From Phocaeicola plebeius DSM 17135 (GTDB taxonomy: Bacteria > Bacteroidota > Bacteroidia > Bacteroidales > Bacteroidaceae), in assembly GCF_000187895.1 (NCBI RefSeq), contig NZ_DS990122.1, forward strand, positions 62,001-126,000: a DNA stretch of 64,000 nucleotides, in the 5' to 3' direction. Positions 1 through 9,071 of the stretch are shown here, piece by piece. The notes under the pieces were generated by a model that saw only the letters and a list, made by a program, of their open reading frames with translations, was not told the origin of the DNA and ran no database searches. Position numbers and translations under genes: made by a program. The stretch's first letter is position 1. Every line of letters begins with the position of its first letter.

Positions 1-931
1 GTAAGAAGCATCCTCACCACATTTCCTGATACTTCTGTAATACCAGCCCTATTGGACACAGAATTGCTGCCATTCACTCCAGGCCTGTTTACTGTATAGT
101 TTCTGTTCCCTGTCCGGGAAATATGCCTCAAACCCTCTACCACATCTCCTTTGTTCCCGTTACGGACATCGCTCAAGATGTTGCGCTTTAAGTGGGCAGT
201 ACATCTTTGAAGTTTAGCCCCAGAGAACACTTCACTGATGACATCTTCAAGTCCCTTAAGACCGTCCGCACATACAAGAGCGATTTTACCGACACCTCTC
301 TCGTACAAGTCATGTAGCATCTCACCCCGGCCCAAAGCACTTTCTATCGATTTGTTGAAGATACCGAGTACCTCCCTGGTCTTGTCCTCCTTCACGTCCA
401 AAACGACATAGAAGGCTTCTGTATCAACGCTGCGCTTGCGGTGTACCTTTATGTGGACGCAGTCAATGAACACCACATGATAATAGCTTTCCCAAGAACG
501 TTCCAGCCAGTCCGTGACATCCTTGTGCAAGTAGTCAAGCATCCGAGATATACTGGCTTTGCTGTAGTGCTCGCCATAGATATCGCTGAACACTTCACCG
601 ACCTGCTCCTGAATCAGACCTTTGGTATACAAGGTCCCAGCAAGCTGTTCACACTCTTCTTCCTGTTCACGGAGTATGGCCAATATACGGGGATGAAAGT
701 TACCATACCTGTCACGTGGAATACGGAAAGCCAATGTACGTCCATGCCATATGTACGACCGGGACGGTAGCCGTTGCATTTGTTTCCTGCAACACCCTCT
801 TCATGAAGATATTCCCTGCACTCTGATACCATCAGGCTTTCATGCATTATTTCCATCAAATCATGTAAGCCATTTTCTTTTTCCGAATATTTGCATATCA
901 GCTCGGAAAGTTGTTCCTTTGTAAAATTCAT
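1..931 (-). pseudogene. IS256 (mutator)-family transposase, degenerate, 3' part off the left edge
   Basis: Reading the minus strand from ATG at 931, the protein begins as an IS256-type transposase (MNFTKEQLSELICKYSEK, then NGYRPGRTYG). The frame breaks near position 746: one base is missing, and the next frame continues correctly with HGRTLAFRIPRDRYGNFHPR and later FIDCVHIKVHRKRSVDTEA and VCADGLKGLEDVI, which match the mutator-transposase catalytic core. A second one-base loss lies near 119-124, where RHI is followed in another frame by FPDREQKLYSKQAWSEWQQF. A TAG stop at 49-51 interrupts that frame too. Three lesions mean it cannot make an intact transposase. The element's terminal repeats were not identified. 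The gene would continue beyond position 1. Confidence 0.85.
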
Positions 932-1179
932 AAAGTCTACTTTTTTTTAAGTTTATTGGCTTGCTGCTACAAATCTAAAAAATCTGTAGACTTTTTTATT
1001 ATCCTATTTAAGACACACTTTTTGAAACAGTATCAGAACAGTCCTTCGACAATACTTCCAAAGGCGATGTTATAAAACTGAGATAAAGCGGTATATTTAT
1101 TCCTGTCCCATCATTTGCCAATCAGAGCTGTTATAAACCTAAAGGAGAATCATTATCCAGATTCAAAAGCATAGAGATC

Positions 1180-1481
1180 GTACATCAAAAGGAGATACGA
1201 TACGCATTCAGGGAGAGTTCAGTTCACAGGAACTTTATTACAACAATCTTATTGAGAATGCAATAAGGCCATTGGCTTTGGGAAGGAAAAACAATCTGTT
1301 CTGTGGCAACAATGTATCGGCATACAGAGCGGCCACTATATATTCCCTAATCGGAACCTGCAAGTCTACCGAAGTTGATTATAGAATATGGATGGAGGAC
1401 GTATTAAGGAAGATACCGTATTATAAAAGAGATAAAAAGGATATGACAGAACTTCTTCCACGGAACTGGGCGAAATCATAA
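1180..1481 (+). pseudogene. IS66-family transposase (TnpC) C-terminal remnant
   Basis: The frame ending at the TAA at 1479-1481 carries the conserved IS66 TnpC C-terminus: NNLIENAIRPLALGRKNN, then LFCGNNVSAYRAATIYSLIGTCK, then a WMEDVLRKIPYY-type end. Only about the last 90 residues survive. Upstream, an IRYAF-like stretch lies in another frame, so a further frameshift is likely around 1204-1215. There is no start codon or N-terminal part, and no TnpA/TnpB neighbours. This is a fossil of an insertion next to the exopolysaccharide locus, and it may mark where that locus was once rearranged. Confidence 0.8.
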
Positions 1482-1514
1482 CAACTCTGTTCCAAATTGA
1501 TATAATTTGATGCT

Positions 1515-1574
1515 ATCAGTCCCGAGTCGGTACGATTCATTCAGATTTGCCTCCGAATCAGGACTGATTTTTCT
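1515..1574 (+). terminator. Terminator-like hairpin after the IS66 remnant
   Basis: ATCAGTCC at 1515-1522 pairs perfectly with GGACTGAT at 1561-1568, and the descending arm runs straight into TTTTTC on the plus strand. The loop is long (38 nt) and could hold further pairing (CGAGTCGG with CCGAATC-like sequence). It may be the original terminator of the inserted element. Confidence 0.45.
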
Positions 1575-1765
1575 ATTTGAAATATGTACTTCAGTTAATA
1601 CTTACGCTAATTCACAGCACATTGTACATGAATTAGTTGGATAATTTTATTCTATTTAATGAATGTCCCAACTTTATACTTATTGATAAGAATAGTTCGC
1701 TGCTTTATAAATCTACACTATAACTTTATCGGATGCTTACACTTTACCCAAAACTTACAAGAATA

Positions 1766-2797
1766 TTATTTCAAAGGATTCTTTTCTGAAAGATACCACT
1801 TTATAAAACGAGCAATGCCCTCATGCAAACTAACACAAGGTTTATAGTTTAATTCTTTTTCTAAACGACTTGTATCAGCGTAAGTCTGATATACATCTCC
1901 TGGTTGCATAGGCAGAAAATTCTTCTGAGCAGTCTTTCCTATGGCTTGTTCAATTGTTTGAATAAAATCCATCAACTTAATCGGAGAAGAGCATCCTATA
2001 TTATAAATCCGATAGGACACACCATCCATATTGAGATTAGGCGTATGCTCTACCACACGAAGAGTTCCTTCAACAATATCATCAATATAAGTAAAATCTC
2101 GCATTAAATCTCCCTGATTAAACACGTTTATTGGTTGACCCGCAAAAATAGCCTTAGCAAAAAGCATAGGAGCCATGTCAGGTCTTCCCCATGGACCATA
2201 CACTGTAAAATATCGTAAACCTGTCATTGATATTCCATATAGTTTACTATAACTGTGTGCCATTAATTCATTTGCTTTCTTACTGGCAGCATATAAGCTA
2301 ACAGGAGTATCAACCTGATCATTTTCAGAATAAGGAACCTTTTTATTTAATCCATACACCGAGCTCGAAGAAGCAAAAATCAGGTGCTTAACATGGTAAG
2401 TACGGCAACATTCTAACAACACTAAAAAACCTGTTAAATTGCTCTGTAAGTAAGCATAAGGATTAGTAATAGAATAACGTACCCCAGCTTGTGCAGCCAA
2501 ATTAACAACTTTATCAAACTGCTCCTTCCGAAAAAGAACCTCCATAGAAAACTTGTCATCTATAGACATACGAATAAATCTACAATTAGGAAAACGGTTG
2601 TTAAATACAGCTACTCCCCATGACAAATCATCTTCTATAAACTCAAAACCACATTCTTTTAAACGCCCATATTTTAAGCGTACATCATAATAATCATTAA
2701 TATTATCAATGCCTACCACCTCATAATTCCGCGATGCCAACATAAACATCAACCGTGAGCCAATAAAGCCAGCTGCACCAGTAACTAATATCTTCAT
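1766..2797 (-). CDS. NAD-dependent epimerase, UDP-glucuronate 4-epimerase type
   Basis: An extended short-chain dehydrogenase of 343 residues. It should interconvert a UDP-sugar at C4, most likely UDP-glucuronate to UDP-galacturonate, supplying a precursor for the polysaccharide made by this locus. Visible signatures are the NAD-binding glycine motif GAAGFIG (residues 7-13), the serine region FASSSSVYG (about 141-149) and the catalytic Tyr169/Lys173 in YAASK. The insertion IDNINDYYDVRLKYGRL after the second strand is typical of the UDP-glucuronate epimerase (CapI/LspL) subgroup. It is the last intact gene of the minus-strand operon, 4 bp after the HprK-like gene, and the mobile-element remnants follow. 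Substrate assignment is by family resemblance only; dTDP- or UDP-glucose relatives remain possible. Confidence 0.85.
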   Translation of the reverse strand: MKILVTGAAGFIGSRLMFMLASRNYEVVGIDNINDYYDVRLKYGRLKECGFEFIEDDLSWGVAVFNNRFPNCRFIRMSIDDKFSMEVLFRKEQFDKVVNLAAQAGVRYSITNPYAYLQSNLTGFLVLLECCRTYHVKHLIFASSSSVYGLNKKVPYSENDQVDTPVSLYAASKKANELMAHSYSKLYGISMTGLRYFTVYGPWGRPDMAPMLFAKAIFAGQPINVFNQGDLMRDFTYIDDIVEGTLRVVEHTPNLNMDGVSYRIYNIGCSSPIKLMDFIQTIEQAIGKTAQKNFLPMQPGDVYQTYADTSRLEKELNYKPCVSLHEGIARFIKWYLSEKNPLK

Positions 2798-2801
2798 ACA
2801 T

Positions 2802-3698
2802 TCATTTTAAAGGAGTTAACAAACTAGTTCTAAAAGATAGTAATGCAGCAGCCTCTTCAGGTCGATTTTGTAACGTAAATGAGGGGACTAAAGCCACAAC
2901 TTTACTTAAAGTATTAATAATGCGATTAAATGATACACGCTCATCCTGAATCATTGAACATGATGCAAGTAATTGCTGAAATGCTTGCATTGGCTCCATC
3001 GGAATAGCCTTATTATCAAGTGCCTGCTGCATAAAGAAAAAAGCTTTTAACACAGCTGACTCATTTTTGTAACAAGGAGTTTTGCCACTCCAAGGTGTAC
3101 CATAAATCATAACCTTCCCTTTGTGAATACGCAATGCCGGCTGGTCATCATTCAACAATTCACTACTTTCAATATAAGTTAACCACAAACGAGAATGAGT
3201 ACTCTTCCCAACTCCTGAGTGTCCAATAAAAGAAACAGCTTCATTTCCATACTTTATAGCTGAAGAATGAATAAAAATGGTATCTCGCTTAGCTGAACTA
3301 TAAATAAAAACAATCATGAGCAATTCATTCAAAGCTATATAAGCATATTCATCCCACACTGGAATATCAACAGAAAACGTTTGCCAATCATCTCGAACCC
3401 ACATCGTATATTGTCGTTCCTGATTTACAAATTGAAAAGTAACATAAAAATCATCTAAAGAATTAACGATATGATGTATAGTTATACGGCGTTGCTGTTC
3501 AAAAGTAAAACTCGCTATTTCTTTAATTAAGAGATTAGGATTTTTCTCACACTTTACTCTAAACAATAATTCTTCACCAACTGGCAATGCATTAAACTGA
3601 AAAGAACGGAAATTGGGTAAATATGTATACAAACATACGATTTCAGGAATCTCCAGCAATCCCCAATGCCCTGCTATATTTAAAAATATATTCTGCAT
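2802..3698 (-). CDS. HPr kinase (HprK)-like serine kinase family protein
   Basis: A 298-residue protein with a C-terminal P-loop domain like that of HPr kinase/phosphorylase. The N-terminal half (1-135) is not recognisable. The Walker A motif is GHSGVGKST (159-167), followed by NDD at 183-185, where HprK has its second acidic motif, and by GTPWSGK (200-206), which recurs in HprK-related proteins of unknown target. It is not a canonical HprK: the N-terminal HprK domain is absent and no ptsH is nearby. It lies 6 bp after the phosphatase gene and 4 bp before the epimerase gene, inside the exopolysaccharide operon. A role as a small-molecule or protein kinase tied to polysaccharide synthesis is inference. 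HprK relatives are also known in exosortase and peptide-modification clusters. Confidence 0.7.
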   Translation of the reverse strand: MQNIFLNIAGHWGLLEIPEIVCLYTYLPNFRSFQFNALPVGEELLFRVKCEKNPNLLIKEIASFTFEQQRRITIHHIVNSLDDFYVTFQFVNQERQYTMWVRDDWQTFSVDIPVWDEYAYIALNELLMIVFIYSSAKRDTIFIHSSAIKYGNEAVSFIGHSGVGKSTHSRLWLTYIESSELLNDDQPALRIHKGKVMIYGTPWSGKTPCYKNESAVLKAFFFMQQALDNKAIPMEPMQAFQQLLASCSMIQDERVSFNRIINTLSKVVALVPSFTLQNRPEEAAALLSFRTSLLTPLK

Positions 3699-3704
3699 AT
3701 ATAA

Positions 3705-4457
3705 TTATCTAATTGTATCGTAATTCCAAAGAATCTCGTTATGACAAAGCAAATCATTTAATATCTCTATTTGTTTATTTGTCAGGATTTTCCTGTTTAA
3801 CATCTTTTTATAAGGAGATATACAATGAAAATCTGATCCTAAATACGTATATAAACCTTTTTCTAAAAGTAACGCTGAAAAATACAATGCATGTTCACCA
3901 TAACAACCTCCTAATGACATCAAATTTAATTGAAAAAGACAACCCATTTCTTTCAACTTATCATAATCAGAGAAATTCATATAAACATATCGTTCTGGAT
4001 GAGCAATAATTGGAATATATCCTTTTTTCATCACTTCTTTAAGCAGTTCATTCAACCCCAATGGAGGAGCTATATACGAAGTTTCCAACAAAACATGTTG
4101 CCCGTCATACGTCAACAAACCTCGTTCTAAATGATTCCTAAAACTAGCGTCTAACATATATTCCGCTCCCAACCTAACAGAAATAGAAGAAAAAAGTCTA
4201 TCGGAGAAATCCTTAAAGCATGCAGATAAGAATTCAGATGTATTATTCCGCAAATCAGACATAATATGTGGTGTAAGAAAAATCCTCAAAACGCCTAATT
4301 GCTCTAAATAAGCTATTGCTTTCTTGGCTGAGACTATATCAGATACCCCATCATCTACACCTGGAAGTAAATGAGCATGCACATCTGTCATACCTTCTAA
4401 TATCCTAGCGTCGGAAATTGAATATTTCCTAGTAAATAACCTCCCGAATATGTTCAT
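3705..4457 (-). CDS. CpsB/YwqE-type PHP-domain tyrosine phosphatase
   Basis: A 250-residue metal-dependent phosphatase of the PHP family that removes phosphate from the tyrosine tail of the cognate polysaccharide co-polymerase kinase. Visible metal-binding motifs are DVHAHLLPGVDDG (about 25-37), LTPHIMSD, HPERY and GSDFHC near the C-terminus, all as in Bacillus YwqE and Streptococcus CpsB. Its start overlaps the stop of the Wzc-type kinase gene by 4 bp (4454-4457), so the two are translationally coupled and very probably form a kinase-phosphatase pair setting chain length or export. It is cytoplasmic, with no signal peptide. Confidence 0.9.
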   Translation of the reverse strand: MNIFGRLFTRKYSISDARILEGMTDVHAHLLPGVDDGVSDIVSAKKAIAYLEQLGVLRIFLTPHIMSDLRNNTSEFLSACFKDFSDRLFSSISVRLGAEYMLDASFRNHLERGLLTYDGQHVLLETSYIAPPLGLNELLKEVMKKGYIPIIAHPERYVYMNFSDYDKLKEMGCLFQLNLMSLGGCYGEHALYFSALLLEKGLYTYLGSDFHCISPYKKMLNRKILTNKQIEILNDLLCHNEILWNYDTIR

Positions 4458-6820
4458 GATTTTTTCTTATGTTTTGTCTTCGTATCACCATAGCCATAAC
4501 CATAACCATAGCCATAACCATATTTATGAGCATGTTTAAAATCAACACCATTCAAGATTAAAGCCATATTAGTAAATTGACCACTTTTATAAAGAGCATC
4601 AACATCTGGGAGCTGTTTTCGATCAAGAACCCCTGCACGAACAATATAAAGTGTCCAATCAGCTATACGATTTACAATAGCAGCATCAGCAATCATACCT
4701 GCAGGTACATTATCTACAATAATATAATCGTATCGGGTACGTAATTCTTCAATCATCTGATCAAGACGCTCACTTAAAAGCAATTCTGCTGGATTAGGAG
4801 GGACTGCTCCCGCATAAATCATATCCAAATTAGCATGCAGTTTCCCCTTTACAATAATCTGATTCAAATCTGCAATTTTTCCTGAGAGATAATCAGTCAC
4901 ACCTAACTCTTTTCGTTTCGAATGTGCAGATAAAGTACCTTTACGTATATCCAAATCCATCAAAATAATTTTTTTATCAGTCAAAGCAAAACTCAAAGCC
5001 AAATTCATTGAAACAAAAGTTTTCCCCGCACCAGGCATCATTGAAGTGAAAGTCACAACTTTCATATTATCTTTTTTCATTCTCATAAAATCCATATTGG
5101 TACGAATAATACGAAAGGCCTCAGAAATAGAATCTCTTCCATTTTCATGAATTATAATATCATCCTTTCCCTGATACTTAGGAATTTCCCCAAGAAATGG
5201 AATTGAAAGTTTATTTTCTATATCTTTTTTTGTACGAACTTTTGTATCTGTCATTTTTAATAGCATTAAAAATACAGCTGGAATACCTATACCAATCAAA
5301 AAAGAAATCATCCAGATTCTCATTCTATCAGGAGCTATAGGAGTATTACTGCCCGAAGCTGGATCTATTGTTCGAACATTACTTTCTGTAATAGACTGTG
5401 CTAAAGCATTTTCCTCGCGCTTATTCAACAAATAAAGATACAATTCCTCTTTTATTTTCTGCTGACGCTCTACCGAAAGAATATATTTCTGATGAGTAGG
5501 AACCGCAGCAATACGGCTAGCTGTACGAGCTTCCTGTGCTTGTAAATTCTTCAATTTCACATTTAATGCAACGATGGTATTATCAATAGAGCGAATGATC
5601 GTTTGTTTTAGCGCGCTCAAAGAATTATTCAAATTAACCACTACCGGATTCTTATCACTGCTACTATCTATTAATTTATCACGTTTCAACAACATTGCAT
5701 TATAAGTAGCAATGGACGATTCAATATTAACATCAGCTCCACTGATTCCCGTATTAGTAGGTATCAAATTAAAATTCTTACTCGGATCAGTAAGATAGCT
5801 TTTAATATATTTAGCTAACGTCAATTGATTCTCAATGCCAACTCCTTCTTGTTGATAACTACTAGAACTAGCTAAATACATACTAGCTTCAGAATTAACA
5901 TCAGTCAACCGATTCTGACGCTTAAATGTCTCAATATTAGAATCTACATTTCCAAGTTCCTTTTCAATAATATTTAAGCGTTCAGAAATAAAATTAGACG
6001 TATTAATTGCTATCTGATTCTTATCATTTATCAAGTCTTCATTATATACTGCAATCAAAGTATTCAACACATCATCAGCACGTGCAACAGAAGAATCTAT
6101 GATCGAAAGGTTTAACATTGTAGAACCAGCTAAAGCTTGCGCTATTGTTAATCGCGCTGCAAAACTATTAGCAATACTCTTCAAATTTACTTTACGTACT
6201 ATTAGTGGTGAAAATTCTCCCTTTCCATAATACAAAGTAGGAGAAATTAATATTCTTCCAATAGGTGTAGAAACTGTATCATTTAATGGAATATAGAAAC
6301 TTTTATTAACAGATTCCCCTGAAGAAGTAATAATATCAGTAATTGTAACCTCCTTTTCAGAATGAGGTAATACTGTTAAAGATAAAGTTTCAGCTTCATC
6401 TACATCAAAAAAACGAACAGATATAGGAGCCTGCGTATACAATTCTTTCATATGTAGCCCTTCTTCTATTAGATAATTAACATCCAAATGTAACCGACGT
6501 GCTACAATCTGCATTAAACGATTTGATTTAAACACAAGCATTTCATTGCTGACATTCCGTTCTGCACGAACTGTAGCAATATCCTCAAAAACCGCAGATT
6601 CAGACATACTGCCACTGCTATTATCTTTTATCAGAACAGTAGCCATACGCTTATATGTAGGAATTGCCTTTTGTAATGTATACCATCCAAAAAACAGGCA
6701 TAGAATTACAGATACCAAAAACCAATACCAATTAGATAAAAACATATGGAGAATTTCTCCAATATTAAAAGAACTATCCTCTCCCTTTAATAAGTCTGTT
6801 GCTTGTTTTTTCTCAGCCAT
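4454..6820 (-). CDS. Wzc-type polysaccharide co-polymerase / tyrosine autokinase
   Basis: A 788-residue inner-membrane protein that links chain-length control to export. The order is: N-terminal Wzz domain with a first membrane segment at about 31-50 (WYWFLVSVILCLFFGWY), a long periplasmic region with coiled-coil character (about 270-480), a second membrane segment at about 503-522, and a cytoplasmic BY-kinase domain. The kinase has Walker A in MMPGAGKTF, Walker A' in ILMDLDIRKG and a later IVDNVPAG Walker B-like element. The tail has six Tyr-Gly repeats followed by a lysine-rich end, a typical autophosphorylation cluster but unusually regular. It lies 2 bp after wza and overlaps the phosphatase gene by 4 bp. 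Confidence 0.92.
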   Translation of the reverse strand: MAEKKQATDLLKGEDSSFNIGEILHMFLSNWYWFLVSVILCLFFGWYTLQKAIPTYKRMATVLIKDNSSGSMSESAVFEDIATVRAERNVSNEMLVFKSNRLMQIVARRLHLDVNYLIEEGLHMKELYTQAPISVRFFDVDEAETLSLTVLPHSEKEVTITDIITSSGESVNKSFYIPLNDTVSTPIGRILISPTLYYGKGEFSPLIVRKVNLKSIANSFAARLTIAQALAGSTMLNLSIIDSSVARADDVLNTLIAVYNEDLINDKNQIAINTSNFISERLNIIEKELGNVDSNIETFKRQNRLTDVNSEASMYLASSSSYQQEGVGIENQLTLAKYIKSYLTDPSKNFNLIPTNTGISGADVNIESSIATYNAMLLKRDKLIDSSSDKNPVVVNLNNSLSALKQTIIRSIDNTIVALNVKLKNLQAQEARTASRIAAVPTHQKYILSVERQQKIKEELYLYLLNKREENALAQSITESNVRTIDPASGSNTPIAPDRMRIWMISFLIGIGIPAVFLMLLKMTDTKVRTKKDIENKLSIPFLGEIPKYQGKDDIIIHENGRDSISEAFRIIRTNMDFMRMKKDNMKVVTFTSMMPGAGKTFVSMNLALSFALTDKKIILMDLDIRKGTLSAHSKRKELGVTDYLSGKIADLNQIIVKGKLHANLDMIYAGAVPPNPAELLLSERLDQMIEELRTRYDYIIVDNVPAGMIADAAIVNRIADWTLYIVRAGVLDRKQLPDVDALYKSGQFTNMALILNGVDFKHAHKYGYGYGYGYGYGDTKTKHKKKS
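4488..4523. repeat. Hexanucleotide tandem repeat encoding the Wzc Tyr-Gly tail
   Basis: Six head-to-tail copies of CCATAR (the last ends in T) span 36 bp and are read on the minus strand as Tyr-Gly repeats at the Wzc C-terminus. Slippage by whole 6-bp units would change the number of phosphorylatable tyrosines without breaking the frame. Confidence 0.85.
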
Positions 6821-6822
6821 AA

Positions 6823-7644
6823 TTAATTAATTAATGAAAGAATCAATGTCGTTATACTAATAAGTGAAGTTACGACAGAAAGTCCTAATGAGAAGTTTGA
6901 TTTACGAGAAGTGGCTTGACTAGCTTTTGTCTTATTTGGCTCAACATACACCACATCATTCTGTTGCAAATAAAATGAAGGGGACTTAAATAAATCCTTA
7001 GAACGAAGATCATTATAATACTTCATACGTATTCCATCTTTTTCACGGATTACAACAACCCGATCACGCCGTCCCTGTATTGTCAAATCCCCTGCCATAC
7101 TAATAGCTTCTAACAATGTTATACGTTCACCTTTTATATTATACATACCAGGCGATGCTATTTCGCCTAACATATAGATCTTAAAATTTAAAAAATTAAT
7201 AGTAACAATAGCATCTTTAATCAAATTTTCTTCTTTCAAACGAGTTTCAATCAAATTCTTTAATTGTAGACGGGTCAACCCTACAACATGTAATTTCCCT
7301 AAAATTGGGAAATCAATATCTCCATTCGTATCAACCGTATATCCTAATTGAGAAGAGTTGCCCTGCTCAGATGTAGATGTAACCGCCCTATTAAAAGAAA
7401 TGTTTTCAGATGTACCCAAATTATAATCAACACGCGGTAAATTAAAAGGAATAGCCAACTCTTGTTCCTTGCAATTAACTAATATACCGAGCAAATCATC
7501 CTTTTGAATATAAATTTCGTATTTTTGTTCAATGGAAAGTTCCTTATCCATATCCTGTAAATAAAGCACATTCTTACGTGAAGCACACCCTGTTATCAGG
7601 AACAACACAAAACAGCTAAAAAAAAGTTCTTTAAATTTCCTCAT
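6823..7644 (-). CDS. Wza-type polysaccharide export outer-membrane lipoprotein
   Basis: A 273-residue exporter subunit expected to form the outer-membrane channel for the polysaccharide. It has a lipoprotein signal (MRKFKELFFSCFVLFLITGC, lipidated Cys20), a Poly_export domain (about 45-150, including YTVDTNGDIDFPILGKLHV) and an SLBB-like domain (about 160-235, MLGEIASPGMYNIKGERITLLEA). The last 25 residues form a hydrophobic stretch (LGLSVVTSLISITTLILSLIN), which differs from the amphipathic C-terminal helix of E. coli Wza and is common in Bacteroidetes homologues. It is the first structural gene of the operon, followed 2 bp later by the Wzc-type gene. Confidence 0.9.
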   Translation of the reverse strand: MRKFKELFFSCFVLFLITGCASRKNVLYLQDMDKELSIEQKYEIYIQKDDLLGILVNCKEQELAIPFNLPRVDYNLGTSENISFNRAVTSTSEQGNSSQLGYTVDTNGDIDFPILGKLHVVGLTRLQLKNLIETRLKEENLIKDAIVTINFLNFKIYMLGEIASPGMYNIKGERITLLEAISMAGDLTIQGRRDRVVVIREKDGIRMKYYNDLRSKDLFKSPSFYLQQNDVVYVEPNKTKASQATSRKSNFSLGLSVVTSLISITTLILSLIN

Positions 7645-7688
7645 ATCTTTATCTTTTTATAAGACAAATACTTATACTATATCTGCTG

Positions 7689-7696
7689 CAAATGTA
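7689..7696 (-). promoter_or_regulatory. Candidate -7 box (TACATTTG) upstream of wza
   Basis: TACATTTG on the minus strand matches the Bacteroidetes -7 consensus TAnnTTTG, 45 bp before the wza start. No clear TTTG -33 box lies 19-21 bp upstream, so the promoter may need an activator, perhaps the adjacent LuxR-type protein. Confidence 0.5.
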
Positions 7697-7773
7697 ATAA
7701 AAAAACAATAAACTTTTTTTTTATAGACAAAAAACATAGTAAGCAGTAAAACATAGACAAAAAGGAAGATAGA

Positions 7774-8778
7774 CTATCTTTTTAATTTATAAAGTTTCAT
7801 TTTCTCCTCCAATTCTTTATAAAGATTATCTTTTGGCTGCAAATTTAGTTTTTTACGAATATGAGCCCTTTGACTATTAATATTAGTTTCAGTCTTATTC
7901 AATATGCTGCAAATTTCCCCCTGTTTCTTTCCTTGTAAAATTAAACTACATATCTCACGTTCGGATTCAGTTAATTCAGGAAAGGCTTCTTTCATAATTT
8001 CTTTTTCCGTATTTTGTTGCTTTATATAAGTCGAAACAGTTTCTATAATATTCCGTTGCGAACGTTCACCTATTAACAACAACAATTCATTTACCCTCGA
8101 AGCAGATAACTTTTTCTGCTTTGACAACTCTATATACGCCTTTATTTCAGCTTTATTTAACCGTAAAATTCGTAGAAGTTCTGCTTCATCACTTTTTAAT
8201 ATATTATTTTCCTCATTTAATAAATAAAGATTACTAACTAGATAAGTACCTAAACGACAAATAATAAGAAAGACCAATATTACTACCCCTATAAAATTCT
8301 TCATAGACGAATCTCCAGTCATCAAGGTACATACAGTACACGTAACAATAACCGAAAAACTTAAAATACAAGGCAAATAACGAAGATAAGCCAATAATGC
8401 CAACATCGCAACAACAGTAGAAAGCATCAAATCCGCTAATATCAAATTAATATGATATTCAGTCGGATAAAGTGCAGCATACACCATTTCCCCTATAAGT
8501 TCTAGTTGAGTTGCCACAAGAAACATCGTAAGAGAAATATTTAAAGAGAGTAATTTGCAGCTATAACATACATACAAAATAATAGTAATACTAAGAATTG
8601 CCGTATTCAGCCATGTAAATATTCCAGAAACTGGCCCCATTAATCCTATAAGATTAATAATAGTACCAATTACCATAATTAATGTTGAACTGATGTAAAT
8701 AGACTGTTTTTGCTTTTCTAGAAAGCTTGTTGCACTAGATGTACATGCATCTAAAATACTTTTAATTCTAATCGTCAT
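7774..8778 (-). CDS. Membrane-embedded LuxR-type HTH regulator
   Basis: A 334-residue protein. The N-terminal ~185 residues hold about six hydrophobic helices (for example ISSTLIMVIGTIINLIGLM and FIGVVILVFLIICRLGTYLV). A predicted coiled-coil linker (about 188-260) follows, then a C-terminal LuxR/GerE-type helix-turn-helix (LTESEREICSLILQGKKQGEI, then ILNKTETNINSQRAHIRKKL). There is no receiver domain. It probably senses a membrane or envelope signal and controls the wza operon, which starts 129 bp downstream in the same direction. It is divergent from a second membrane-bound regulator at 9072. The exact signal is unknown. Confidence 0.8.
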   Translation of the reverse strand: MTIRIKSILDACTSSATSFLEKQKQSIYISSTLIMVIGTIINLIGLMGPVSGIFTWLNTAILSITIILYVCYSCKLLSLNISLTMFLVATQLELIGEMVYAALYPTEYHINLILADLMLSTVVAMLALLAYLRYLPCILSFSVIVTCTVCTLMTGDSSMKNFIGVVILVFLIICRLGTYLVSNLYLLNEENNILKSDEAELLRILRLNKAEIKAYIELSKQKKLSASRVNELLLLIGERSQRNIIETVSTYIKQQNTEKEIMKEAFPELTESEREICSLILQGKKQGEICSILNKTETNINSQRAHIRKKLNLQPKDNLYKELEEKMKLYKLKR

Positions 8779-9071
8779 CCTTTAAACCTATAAATACTAA
8801 AAAATTATTGACTATTTTCAAGGTACAAGGATAACTATTTCATATAGATTTTAATCAAATTCAAGGTAATAAAAATTATGATATATGAGTTTATTTCAGT
8901 TCTTTTGTATACAAGAATAATTTTTAATAAAATAGATATTTGTCGAATTCTATACTTATATTTGACAAGATTTTTAACGAGCAAAAGACCAAGAAAACGA
9001 ACTACATAAAGCCACGAAAATTCATTAGATATATTAACCATCAGCACACGAATAAAAATCAATAAAGAATC
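8779..9071. other. AT-rich divergent intergenic region between two membrane regulators
   Basis: This 293-bp region separates the divergently transcribed LuxR-type (minus) and AraC-type (plus) membrane regulators. It is very AT-rich. A 75-codon open frame on the minus strand looks like chance, being dominated by Ile, Leu, Lys and Tyr. I see no convincing -7/-33 pair and no strong palindrome, although both promoters must lie here. Confidence 0.5.

Noticed and set aside
441..770. A 109-codon plus-strand frame at the left end
   Set aside because: It is antisense to the IS256-type transposase remnant, whose protein is clearly recognisable on the minus strand.
700..790. Programmed frameshifting in the IS256-type transposase
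   Set aside because: IS256 elements are not known to use it, no slippery heptamer is visible at the break, and two further lesions exist downstream.
8835..9062. A 75-codon minus-strand frame between the two regulators
   Set aside because: Extremely AT-rich composition, no family resemblance, and it would fill the only space for the divergent promoters.
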